A stretch of DNA of 64,000 bases, taken from positions 1 through 64,000 of the forward strand of contig NZ_JAMYJR010000057.1 of NCBI RefSeq assembly GCF_024137025.1. Reading direction: 5' to 3'. This document shows, one piece after another, positions 41,284 through 49,500 of the stretch. The DNA comes from Paractinoplanes aksuensis. GTDB lineage: Bacteria; Actinomycetota; Actinomycetes; Mycobacteriales; Micromonosporaceae. The notes beneath the pieces are model-generated. The model searched no databases. It saw only the letters and a program-made list of their open reading frames with translations, and had not been told where the DNA came from. A program made the position numbers and the translations under genes. The number at the start of each line of letters is the position of its first letter. The first letter of the stretch is position 1.

Positions 41284-41483
41284 TCCGCGAGTTGACGCAG
41301 ATCAGCGGGGCAAGTGCGCGGGGTTGGACGGTCCGCGAGTTGACGCAGATCAGCGGGCAAATGCGCGGGGTTGGACGGTCCGCGAGTTGACGCAGATCAG
41401 CGGGCAAATGGGCGGGGTTGGATGGTCCGCGAGTTGACGCAGATCAGCGGGGCGAGTGCGCGGGGTTGGACGGTCCGCGATCA
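41284..41483. repeat. 47-48-bp tandem repeat running into the rpsD stop codon
   Basis: TCCGCGAGTTGACGCAGATC recurs at 41284, 41332, 41379 and 41426, followed each time by AGCGGG and a GCGCGGGGTTGGACGG-type linker. A fifth copy at 41474 lacks GTTGACGCAGA and merges with the last codons of rpsD. The units contain TCAGCGGGC (or with one extra G), the complement of rpsD's own GCCCGCTGA, so the array appears to have grown from the gene's 3' end. Confidence 0.88.
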
Positions 41484-42089
41484 GCGGGCGTAGAACTCCA
41501 CGACCAGTTGCTCGTCGCACATGACGCGGATCTCGGAGCGCTGGGGGAGCCGGATCACTGTGGTGCGCAGGTCTTCGAGGACCGTGGAGAGGTAGGGCGC
41601 GGTCGGGCCGTCGATGTGGGCGCCGGTGGCGGCGATCTGGAACGGCGGCTTCTGGCGGCTGCTCTCGCGCACCTCGACGACCTGACCCGGCTTGAGCCGG
41701 TAGGCCGGGCGGTCGACCTTCTTGCCGTCGACCGTGAAGTGGCCGTGCACGACGAGCTGACGCGCCTGGTAGATGGTGCGGGCCAGGCCGGCCCGCATCA
41801 CCGTGGCGTCGAGACGCCGCTCGAGCAGCGTGACCATCGTCTCGCCGGTCTTGCCCTCGGCGCGGTGGGCGTCGTCGTACGCCTTCCGCATCTGGGACTC
41901 GCTGATGTTGTACTGGTGCCGCAGGCGCTGCTTCTCGAGCAGCCGGACCTGGTAGTCCGAGGCCTTGCGGCGGGACCGGCCGTGCACGCCCGGCGGGAAG
42001 GGCCGCTTCTCGAAGTACTTCACGCACTTCGGCGTCAGCGGGATGCCAAGGGCTCGCGAGAGCTTGGCTTTCGGTCGGGAGTTGTTCAT
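41481..42089 (-). CDS. rpsD: 30S ribosomal protein S4, C-minus paralogue
   Basis: 202-residue S4, which nucleates 30S assembly on 16S rRNA. KASDYQVRLLEKQRLRHQYNISESQ and the S4 domain RRLDATVMRAGLARTIYQAR, LVVHGHFTVDGKKVDRP are clear, and it ends MCDEQLVVEFYAR. The N-terminal zinc-binding Cys cluster of canonical S4 is missing; MNNSRPKAKLSRALGIPLTP has no such cluster and only one Cys is near. It stands alone, not in the rpoA operon, so it is likely a second, metal-independent S4. An iron-box-like site lies between it and the divergent DUF2470 gene. RBS GGAGAC precedes the ATG. Confidence 0.93.
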   Translation of the reverse strand: MNNSRPKAKLSRALGIPLTPKCVKYFEKRPFPPGVHGRSRRKASDYQVRLLEKQRLRHQYNISESQMRKAYDDAHRAEGKTGETMVTLLERRLDATVMRAGLARTIYQARQLVVHGHFTVDGKKVDRPAYRLKPGQVVEVRESSRQKPPFQIAATGAHIDGPTAPYLSTVLEDLRTTVIRLPQRSEIRVMCDEQLVVEFYAR

Positions 42090-42125
42090 GAAGTCTCCGA
42101 GTCAACTTGCGCTTGAGGCCGGTGT

Positions 42126-42161
42126 TACGGTTAGCCTCACCTTACTAAGGCAAGCCTAACG
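42126..42161. promoter_or_regulatory. Iron-box (IdeR/DtxR/DmdR1)-like operators
   Basis: Plus strand GGTTAGCCTCACCTTA (42129-42144) matches 14 of 16 positions of the actinobacterial iron box core GGTTAGGCTCACCTAA. An adjoining second copy, TTAGGCTTGCCTTAG on the minus strand (about 42146-42160), overlaps. They sit in the 92-base gap between divergent rpsD and the DUF2470 gene. Confidence 0.65.
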
Positions 42162-42181
42162 TAGGCCCGGAGGTCGTCACC

Positions 42182-42907
42182 ATGCAGCCCACCCCCGCCG
42201 AGATCTCGCGTACGCTCGCCGCCGGCCACCTCCCCGGTGTCGCGCACGTCGCCTGCCGTCCGGGACCCCTTCCCGTGCGGCACGTCACGGACGCGAACGG
42301 CCGGGTCCTCCTGCTCTCGCCGCGCGAAGGCGCGTTCACCGCCGCCCTGCAGCCGCAGGAGGGCACCGACGACACCGCGATGGTGCTCGACATCTCGGAC
42401 GTGCCCCCGATGGCCGGCTCGCCCGCCCTCGGCCGCGTGTGGATCTCGGGCTGGGCCGCGCTGCTCGAGGGGGACGAGGCGCGCGCCGCCGCGCTCGACT
42501 ACGCCGAGGTCGACGCCTCGGGCGACCTGCTCGACGTCGGCGAGGGCCAGGTGCTGCACCGCATGGACGTGGCCGAGGTGCGCTACGAGCGCAACGAGAA
42601 CCTGCACGACGTCGACGTCGACGAGTTCGCCGAGGCCACGCCCGACCCGCTGTGCCGCATCGAGTTCGACCTGATCGCCGATCTGGCCGATCACCACGAG
42701 GCCGAGATGAGCGCCTACGTGCGCCGCCAGCTCGGCAAGACCTTCCAGCCGGTGGCCGAGCCCCGGGTGGTCCGCATGGACCGCTACGGCTTCATGGTCC
42801 GCCTGGACGACAAGCTGGCCCGTCTGGCCTTCCCGCGCCCGGTGACCGACCGCCACGACCTCGCCCACCTGCTGCACCCGGTGCTCTGCCACCGCTGCAC
42901 CGACTGA
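42182..42907 (+). CDS. DUF2470-domain protein (HugZ/haem-related)
   Basis: 241 residues. The first 130 form a split-barrel-like domain (GVAHVACRPGPLPVRHVTDANG, VWISGWAALLEGDEARAAAL). Residues about 145-238 look like DUF2470 (EFDLIADLADHHEAEMSAYV, RVVRMDRYGFMVRLDD, RLAFPRPVTDRHDLAHLLHPVL), the domain found in haem-degrading HugZ-type and plant haem-binding proteins. With an iron box upstream, a role in haem or iron use is a reasonable inference. GGAGG is eight bases before ATG 42182. It ends 1 base before the convergent SDR gene. Confidence 0.85.
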   Translation: MQPTPAEISRTLAAGHLPGVAHVACRPGPLPVRHVTDANGRVLLLSPREGAFTAALQPQEGTDDTAMVLDISDVPPMAGSPALGRVWISGWAALLEGDEARAAALDYAEVDASGDLLDVGEGQVLHRMDVAEVRYERNENLHDVDVDEFAEATPDPLCRIEFDLIADLADHHEAEMSAYVRRQLGKTFQPVAEPRVVRMDRYGFMVRLDDKLARLAFPRPVTDRHDLAHLLHPVLCHRCTD

Positions 42908-42908
42908 T

Positions 42909-43676
42909 TCAGAGAGCGGTGCCGCCCGAGGCGTCGATGACCTGACCGGTCACCCACCGGCCCTGGTCGGAGGCGAGGAAGGCGATGATGTCGGCCACGT
43001 CCTCGGCCTCGCCGAGCCGGCCGAGGGCGACCCGGTCCGCCTGCTGCGCCGCGAGTTCGGGGTTGTCCCGCAGGTACTGGCTGTTGCGGGTCATGACGAT
43101 GCCGGGCGCCACCGAGTTGACGGTGATCCCGCGCGGGCCCAGATCCAGCGCCAGGTCGAGGGTGAACGTGTTCAGCGCCGCCTTGCTGACGCCGTAGGCC
43201 AACAGCTCGGGGCTGCCGACTGTGGCCGCGAGGCTGGCGAGGTTGATGATCCGGCCGTTGTCGCGCAGGCGCGGCAGCGCCAGCTTCGTGAGGAAGAACG
43301 GCGCCTTCACGTTCACGGCCATGACCTGGTCGAATTCTTCCTCGGGCAGGTCGGCCAGCCGGGCGAAACTGCCTTTGGCCGCGTTGTGGACGAGGATGTC
43401 GATCTTCCCGTCGGCCACGAATTCCCGGCCTGCCTCGTCGAAGGCGGCCCAGAAGCGCTCCGCGTCGCCGGGTGTGCCGAGCTCGGTGTGCACGGCGAAG
43501 GCTCGGCCGCCGTCCTTGCCGATGCGCTCGACCGTGTCGCGGGCCGCAACCTCGTCGTGGCCGTAGCCGACGGCGACGATCGCCCCGTCGCGGGCGAACC
43601 GCTCGGCGGTCGCCCGGCCGATCCCGTGGCTGCCCCCGGTGACGACCGCCACTTTGCCCTGCAGTGCTGCTGACAT
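42909..43676 (-). CDS. Short-chain dehydrogenase/reductase (SDR)
   Basis: 255-residue classical SDR. GKVAVVTGGSHGIGRATAERF near 7-27 is the NAD(P) motif TGxxxGxG; NAAKG near 98 follows; the active-site Ser is in INLASLAATV and Tyr-Lys in AYGVSKAALN near 160-168. IDASGGTAL at the C-terminus is typical. The substrate is unknown; such TetR-paired SDRs often reduce small aldehydes or quinones. AAAGGAG precedes ATG 43676. Divergent TetR with shared operators indicates repression by that regulator. Confidence 0.93.
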   Translation of the reverse strand: MSAALQGKVAVVTGGSHGIGRATAERFARDGAIVAVGYGHDEVAARDTVERIGKDGGRAFAVHTELGTPGDAERFWAAFDEAGREFVADGKIDILVHNAAKGSFARLADLPEEEFDQVMAVNVKAPFFLTKLALPRLRDNGRIINLASLAATVGSPELLAYGVSKAALNTFTLDLALDLGPRGITVNSVAPGIVMTRNSQYLRDNPELAAQQADRVALGRLGEAEDVADIIAFLASDQGRWVTGQVIDASGGTAL

Positions 43677-43692
43677 GTCCCGCTCCTTTGTT

Positions 43693-43766
43693 GAATGATC
43701 GCTCAAGAGCCAAGGTAGCGACTTCTTGAGTGATCGGCCAACAAATATTTTGAGTGATCGCTCTAG
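43693..43766. promoter_or_regulatory. Three TetR-type operators in the SDR/TetR intergenic region
   Basis: GAATGATCGCTCAAG (43693-43707), CTTGAGTGATCGGCC (43725-43739) and TTTGAGTGATCGCTC (43749-43763) share the palindromic core GAGYGATCRCTC. The third overlaps the TetR promoter. All lie in the 99-base gap between divergent genes. Confidence 0.7.
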
Positions 43767-43769
43767 AAT
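43764..43769 (+). promoter_or_regulatory. Likely leaderless -10 of the TetR gene
   Basis: TAGAAT, six bases, GTG 43776. The third operator ends at its first bases, so repressor binding would be self-limiting. Confidence 0.5.
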
Positions 43770-43775
43770 GGGGAC

Positions 43776-44381
43776 GTGAGCACTTCGGAAGCGCGGCGAG
43801 GCCGGCCGCCGACCTTCGACCGGGCGGCCGCCCTGGCCGCCGCCACCCGCCTGTTCTGGCAGAACGGCTACGAGGCGACCTCGATCCACGACCTCACCCA
43901 GGCCATGGGCATCCGGCCCGGCAGCCTCTACGCGGCCTTCGGCGACAAGAAGGCGCTGTTCAACGAGGTGATCGAGGCCTACGGCCGCTCCCCGGCGGGC
44001 GAGTTCGTCTGGGCCGCGATGGCCAACGAGCCCACGGCCCACGGCGCCTTCCGCCGCATCCTGTTCGACGCGGCGGCCATGTACACCGACCCCGACACGC
44101 CGGCCGGCAACCTGCTCTGCAGCGCGGCCACGGCCGAGGTCGACGTCGCCGTCTACATGCGTGACCTGCGCAATGCCAGCGTCGACACGTTCGAGCAGCG
44201 CCTGGCGACCGCTCGCGACGAGGGCGAGATCCCGGCCTCGGCCGACCCCCGCCAGCTGGCCGCGTACTTCACCACGGTCATGCACGGCATGTCCCAGCGC
44301 GCCCGCGACGGCGCCACCGTGGCCGAACTCACCGACACCGCCGACCTGGCCATGGCCGCCTGGCCGGCTACGGCTGCTTGA
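43776..44381 (+). CDS. TetR-family repressor, likely of the SDR gene
   Basis: 201 residues. The HTH spans about 17-60: ALAAATRLFWQNGYEATSIH, DLTQAMGIRPGSLYAAFGDK. The C-terminal ligand domain has the pattern CSAATAEVDVAVYMRDLRNA typical of the AcrR/YxaF group. GTG start from a leaderless promoter in the operator region. Convergent with the second TetR gene by a 14-base overlap. Confidence 0.9.
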   Translation: MSTSEARRGRPPTFDRAAALAAATRLFWQNGYEATSIHDLTQAMGIRPGSLYAAFGDKKALFNEVIEAYGRSPAGEFVWAAMANEPTAHGAFRRILFDAAAMYTDPDTPAGNLLCSAATAEVDVAVYMRDLRNASVDTFEQRLATARDEGEIPASADPRQLAAYFTTVMHGMSQRARDGATVAELTDTADLAMAAWPATAA

Positions 44382-44979
44382 ACACCTCGGGCATCGGGTC
44401 GGTCAGGAAGCGCTGGATGTTGGGGCCGACGGCGGCCGCGATCGTGTCGGGGTCGGCGCCGGCCAAGGGCTCGATCCGCAGGACGTAGCGGGTGACCATC
44501 GTGCCCGCGATCTGCGTCGCGACCAGGGCCGAGCGCATCGGGGCCTCGGCCTGGTCCTCGATGATCTCGCCGACCGCGCGGCGCAGGATCTGGGTCACCA
44601 CGAACTCGCGCAGCAGCCGGGCCGTCCACTCGTTGCTCAGCGCCGAGCGGAAGACGGCCAGCGCGGCCGAGCCCGCGGGCGAGTCCCACACGCCGATCGC
44701 CAGCCGGATCAGGCGCTCGCCGGCCTGCTCGCGCGGGCCCTCGAGCGCCTGCGGGATCAGTTCGCCCGGATTGATCGGCGCGTTCATCACGGCCAGGAAC
44801 AGCTTCTCTTTGGTGCCGAAATAGTGGTGCACCAGGGCCGGATCCACCCCGGCGTCACCGGCGATGGCGCGGATCGACGCCTTGTCGTACCCCTTCTCGG
44901 CGAACGCGGCCCGGGCGGCCTCCAGGATGGACGTACGCGTGTCCTGATTGCCGGGACGCCGCCCGCTGCGCCTGACCAA
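44368..44979 (-). CDS. TetR-family regulator of the ABC-2 transporter
   Basis: 203 residues with a TetR HTH (ILEAARAAFAEKGYDKASIR, AIAGDAGVDPALVHHYFGTK) near 15-60. The ligand domain is of the TetR_C DUF-like type (SALSNEWTARLLREFVVTQI, ALVATQIAGTMVTRYVLRIE). It is the third gene after the ABC ATPase and permease, with a 12-base gap, so it is co-transcribed with them. Start chosen as TTG 44979 because AGGAG lies eight bases upstream; the longer frame to 45204 has non-HTH residues and would overlap the permease gene. Confidence 0.87.
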   Translation of the reverse strand: MVRRSGRRPGNQDTRTSILEAARAAFAEKGYDKASIRAIAGDAGVDPALVHHYFGTKEKLFLAVMNAPINPGELIPQALEGPREQAGERLIRLAIGVWDSPAGSAALAVFRSALSNEWTARLLREFVVTQILRRAVGEIIEDQAEAPMRSALVATQIAGTMVTRYVLRIEPLAGADPDTIAAAVGPNIQRFLTDPMPEVFKQP

Positions 44980-44990
44980 TGCCGAACTCC

Positions 44991-45728
44991 TCAGGGGGTA
45001 CGCCGGCGCAGGGTCGCGGCGGCGAGCACGAGCGCGACCACCGTCGCCCCGGCCACGACGGCCAGATCGCGCCACATCGTGGTGGTCGCGGCGGCCGACA
45101 GACCGACCTGGGCCAGGGCCTCGACCGCATAGGTCAGCGGCAGCGCGTTGCTGATGCCCTCGAGCCAGCCGACCATCTGCTCGCGCGGCACGAACAACCC
45201 GCACAGCAGGATCTGCGGCACGACGACCACCGGGAGAAACTGTACGGCCTGAAATTCCGTACGGGCGAAAGCGCTGCAGAACAGGCCGAGCGCCACCCCG
45301 AGCACGGCATTGACGACCGCGATGAGCACGACCAGCCCCGCGTTCCCGGTCGTCTGCAGACCCAGCAGCCAGTACGCGGCCCCGGTCGCGACCGCCCCCT
45401 GCAGAGCCGCCGCCAGCCCGAAGGCGAGGCCGTAGCCGAACAGCAGGTCGAGCTTGCCCAGGGGTGTGGTGAGCAGCCGTTCCAGGGTGCCCGACGTGCG
45501 CTCGCGCAGCATCGCGATGCTGGTCACCAGGAACATGATCACGAACGGGAAGATGCCCAGCATGATCAGGGCGATCCGGTCGAAGGTCGCGCCCGAACCG
45601 TCGTACATGAAATAGAGCAGGGCCAGCAGCAACGCCGGCACGATCAGGAGCAAGGCCACCGTACGGCGGTCGTGTCGCAGTTGGCGCAGGATGCGCCCGG
45701 CCGTGGCAAAGGTGATGCGCAGGCTCAT
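44991..45728 (-). CDS. ABC-2 type permease (drug/multidrug export)
   Basis: 245 residues with six hydrophobic segments: VALLLIVPALLLALLYFMYD, ALIMLGIFPFVIMFLVTSIA, LLFGYGLAFGLAAALQGAVA, AGLVVLIAVVNAVLGVALGL, FLPVVVVPQILLCGLFVP and the last hydrophobic run. The loop MLRERTSGTLERLLTTPLGK is the ABC-2 signature, found in drug-export permeases such as DrrB. The ATPase gene overlaps its start by 4 bases. Confidence 0.92.
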   Translation of the reverse strand: MSLRITFATAGRILRQLRHDRRTVALLLIVPALLLALLYFMYDGSGATFDRIALIMLGIFPFVIMFLVTSIAMLRERTSGTLERLLTTPLGKLDLLFGYGLAFGLAAALQGAVATGAAYWLLGLQTTGNAGLVVLIAVVNAVLGVALGLFCSAFARTEFQAVQFLPVVVVPQILLCGLFVPREQMVGWLEGISNALPLTYAVEALAQVGLSAAATTTMWRDLAVVAGATVVALVLAAATLRRRTP

Positions 45729-46447
45729 GCCGTCACCTCGTCGAGTTGGCGGATCAGGCGCAGGAAAGCCTCTTCGAGGTCGTCGGTGCCGGAGCGGGCC
45801 CGGATGGCGGCCGGGGTGTCGTCGCCGATCACGCGGCCCTCGCGCACGAGCAGCAGGCGGTCGCAGCGGCCGGCCTCGTCCATCACGTGGCTCGAGATCA
45901 GCAGCGTGGTGCCGGCCGCGGCCAGCTCGTGGAACCGGGTCCACAGGTCGGCCCGCAGCACCGGGTCCTGCCCGACGGTCGGCTCGTCGAGCACCAGCAG
46001 TTTCGGGTCGCCGATGAGCGCGCAGGCCAGCGAGGCCCGGCTGCGCTGACCGCCGGACAGGTTGCCGACCAGCTGATCGCGGGCGCCGGCCAGGCCGACG
46101 TCGGTGATCGCGCGGTCGGCCTCGGCCGCGCCCAGACCGCGCAGGGCGGCGAAGTAGCGGGCATTCTCGCGGACGGAAAGGTCGGCGTACACGCTCGGGG
46201 CCTGGGTGACGTAGCCGAGCTCGCGTCGCAGGGGAGCGCTGCCGGCCGGGCGGCCGAGCACCGTGACCGTGCCCGAGCGGACGATCTGCACCCCGACCAC
46301 GGCCCGGATCAGGGTGGTCTTGCCGCTGCCGCTGGGGCCGAGCAGGCCGGTCACGCGGCCGGTCGGGATGTCGCAGGAGATGCCGTGCAAGACGGTTCGC
46401 TTGCCGCGCTCCACGATGAGGTCTCGTACCTCGATCGCGTTGTCCAT
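45725..46447 (-). CDS. ABC transporter ATPase for the ABC-2 permease
   Basis: 240 residues. Walker A GLLGPSGSGKTTLIRAVVG near 35-53, signature LSGGQRSRASLACAL near 130-144, Walker B PKLLVLDEPTVGQDP near 148-162 and switch His in LISSHVMDE near 184-192. Fits DrrA-type antibiotic-export ATPases. ATG 46447 has GGAGG at 5-base spacing; the in-frame ATG at 46471 sits inside the nested operator and is less likely. Confidence 0.93.
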   Translation of the reverse strand: MDNAIEVRDLIVERGKRTVLHGISCDIPTGRVTGLLGPSGSGKTTLIRAVVGVQIVRSGTVTVLGRPAGSAPLRRELGYVTQAPSVYADLSVRENARYFAALRGLGAAEADRAITDVGLAGARDQLVGNLSGGQRSRASLACALIGDPKLLVLDEPTVGQDPVLRADLWTRFHELAAAGTTLLISSHVMDEAGRCDRLLLVREGRVIGDDTPAAIRARSGTDDLEEAFLRLIRQLDEVTA

Positions 46448-46460
46448 CGTGGCCTCCACG

Positions 46461-46498
46461 GAATTCATCAAGTGTTGAACTCAACGGTAGATGAATTC
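46461..46498. promoter_or_regulatory. Nested palindromic operator of the ABC-2 operon
   Basis: GAATTCATC (46461-46469) and GATGAATTC (46490-46498) are perfect inverted arms; inside, GTTGA (46474-46478) and TCAAC (46481-46485) form a second palindrome on the same centre (46479.5). This 38-bp site directly precedes the ATPase start and is the likely site of the operon's TetR protein. Confidence 0.7.
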
Positions 46499-46503
46499 CG
46501 AGA

Positions 46504-46547
46504 TCGAAAAAAGACCCCGATCCCGTACGTACGGATCGGGGCTTTTC
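46504..46547 (-). terminator. Intrinsic terminator of the 46549-49872 gene
   Basis: On the minus strand, GCCCCGATCCGTAC pairs with GTACGGGATCGGGG (one bulged base), followed by TCTTTTTTCG. It begins two bases after the gene's stop codon. The reverse reading also has an A/T-rich tail, so it may act on both strands. Confidence 0.9.
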
Positions 46548-46548
46548 T

Positions 46549-49500
46549 CTACAGGGCCAGGATGCGATCCAGGAACTCCCGGTAGCCGCGCATGGCCATC
46601 CGCATGCTCTCGGTGTCCGGGGTGCCGCTGCCGCGCAACGGGTCGAGCTCGTCCCGCTCGGCCAGCAACGCCTCGGTGAGCTCGTTGACCGCGTCCGTGA
46701 GCAGGTCGTGGGCCCGGGTCAGGGCCGTCTCGGGATCGTCCACGAACTCGGCCTTGACCTCGTGCCAGGCCGCCCGGAAGTGCCGGACCGCGTCGTCGTC
46801 CCAGAACGCGATGTGCCCGGCCGCGACATCCCCCGGGCGCAGCGGGGCGTCGTCGAGCGCCGCCGTCTCGTCGGGCTCGTCCGGCGCGGCGCGACGACCG
46901 CGGCGGGCCGGCTCGGCGTCCTCGAGGCTGGCCGACCGGCGCTTCTCCGGCTCGTCGGCCGGGCTGATCGGCAGCTTCTCGTCGGCCGGCTGCGGCTTGG
47001 TCACGGGCACCGGGATGCTGGCCGCTGTCCGGGGCGCGGGCACCCCCGACACGGGACCGGCCGTCGGGTCGGGCAGGGCCGGGGTGTAAGCCGGCGGCTG
47101 ACCGAACGCGGCGCCGAAGACCGGGCCGCCGGAGACGGGCGAGGCCGAGACCGGCGCCCCCGAGACGGGCGGGGCCGAAACAGGCGACGCGGAAACAGGT
47201 GGCGCGGAAACCGGCGGGGACGACGTCGGCGCGACGATCGGGTGGGTCGAGGTCGGCACGGAGGCCCAGCCCGCCGCGGCCCGGCGCGGGTCGTCCTCCG
47301 GAACGGCCCGGCGGCCCGGGACGTCCTCGTCCTCGGAGGCGGCCCGGCGGCCCGGGACGTCGTCCCCGGGGAACGCGCGGCGACCGGCCGGGCTGTCGGA
47401 CTCGGATGCGCCGAAGGTCAGGCGGCTGGTCGCGTCGTCCACGCCCGGCGCCGACGCGGCCCGGCGGCCGGTGGGCTCGTCGCGCCCGGCCGGCTCGTCG
47501 GCGCCGGTCGCGGCCGGCCCGGAGATCGGCGCGGCCGGCCCGGCGCCGGAGGTCGGGACACCGGGGAACCCGGCCCGTCCGTTCATGTCATCACGACCGT
47601 TCTCGTCTCGCGGTTCCCGGAGCTCGGGACTCTCCCCGTGGCCCGGCCCGTCCGGTCCGGTCGACCGGCCGTTCGCCTCGCCGTGTGCGTGCCCGTTGAG
47701 GCCGGGCCGGGGCTCGGCCGGGTCACGCCCGCCGAACAGGAACCGGCTGTTGCGTCCGCCCAGGCCGAAACCGCCGAACTCGCGCTCCCAGGGGTTGCCC
47801 CGCCCGGACTGTACGGCCGGTCGGCCGGCGCCGCCCTCCTCGGAAGGGGCGGAGTGATCAGAATCGCCAACGCCCCGCTCGGGTTGCGCCGCGGCCGCGG
47901 GCGGGCCACTGACCTGCGCCGGGGGAGTGCTGACGGGCATGTTCAGAGATGCGGGCGGTCCGCTCACCGGCGCCGCCGGGCGGTCGACCGACTTGGGCAC
48001 CCCGCTGACGGGGGCGCCGCTGACGGGCGCCCCGCTCACCGGCGCGGCCGATCGATCGAGCGGCGCGGGTGCTCCGCTGACCGGCCGGTCGAAGGACGCG
48101 GGCGGTCCGCTGACCGGTTGGTTCAGGGTCGTGGGTGGGCCGCTCACCGGGCCGGAAGGGCTGCCCGGGATCGCGGGCGGGCCGCTCACGGAGTTGGGTG
48201 GGCTGCTCACCGGGCCCGGATTGTTCGCGCGGGTGCTCGGCTGCAGCGGCATCCCGAGAACACCCCGCTGCGAAGGCGCGATCGGATCGTCGTCCTTCTC
48301 GCCGAGGGCGCTGTTCTCACCGGCCGGCCCGAACCCGTCCCAGGAGCCGCCGAACGCGCCCGAGACCGGGCTGGTCCCACCCAGGGGGTCCCGGGACCGG
48401 CCGTTGCCACCGAACGCGCTGCTCAGACCACTGCCCCGGTGCGGACCTGGCCGGTCAGCGCGGCCGCCCGAACCCGCGGAGCCGTTCACGCCGAGCGGAT
48501 TGCCGGCCCGCGCCGGCCCGTCGCCACCGAGCCGGTCGTCGGCCCGCGCCGGGCCGTCGCCGCCGAGCCGGTCGTCGCCGCGCGCCGGGCCGTTGCCGCC
48601 CAGGGACGCGTCCGAGCCGTTGACGCCGGCCGCTTCGCTGCCGCGACCCGGCGTGTTGCTGCCTAGAGGCCCGTTACCCCCGAGCGGGCTGTCCGGCCCG
48701 AACGAGCCGTTCAGGCCGCGCTCCGGGCTGTTATCGCCGAGGGGCGCGCGCGAGCCGTTCACCCCGAACGGCTCGCCACCATGGACCGGTCCGTTGCTGC
48801 CGAGCGGGTTGCCGGGTGCGGTTGAGCCGTTGACACCGGACGGCCCGTCGGCGCGGCCGTGACCGTTGCCGCCGCGCGCGGCGCTGTCGCCCCCGAGCGG
48901 GCTGCCTGGTCCGGTCGGGCCGTTGACACCGAACGGCTCGTCGGCGCGTCCCTGGCCGTTGCTGCCGCGCGTCGAGCTGTCGCCGCCGAGCGGGTGGCCG
49001 GGCTCGGCCGGGCCGTTCATGCCGAACGGCCCACCACGGCGCCCCTCGCCGTTGCCGCCTCCGCGAGCTTGGCCGTTACCGCCGAGCGGTTCGCTGCCGC
49101 GGGCCGTGCTGTTACCGCCGAACGGCCCGTTACCGCCCGGCGGTTGGTCACCGCGGACCGGATTGTTGCTGCCGAGGGGCCCGTTGCCGCCGAACGGATC
49201 GTCGCCGCGGCCCGGGCCGTTGCCGCCGAACTGGTTGTCGGGACCGAGCGGGCCGCTGCCACCGTTCGGGCCGAGCGGGCTGTTGTCGCCGGTGGGGCCG
49301 AACGCGCCGTCGCCGCGAGCAGGGCCGGCGGCGCCGCCGAGCGGTTCGCCGTCACGCGCCGGGCCGTGGCCACGACCGGGTCCGCCGACCGAGCCGGGTC
49401 CGCCGAGTGAGCCGTGGCCGCCGCCCGATCCGCTGGTTGAACTGTGGTCGCCGGTCGGGCCGGGCAGCGGCCCCGGGCCGCCGCTCGGCTGCGGGCCGCC

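Noticed and set aside
39315..41360. 681-codon minus-strand frame spanning the ABC exporter and repeats
   Set aside because: Shadow frame; its N-terminal ADLRQLAD repeats are merely the translated 47-48-bp array.
46708..48666. 652-codon plus-strand open frame opposite the low-complexity gene
   Set aside because: Arg/Gly/Ala-rich reverse reading of the repeats; the minus frame has the terminator, the plausible start and the folded C-terminus.
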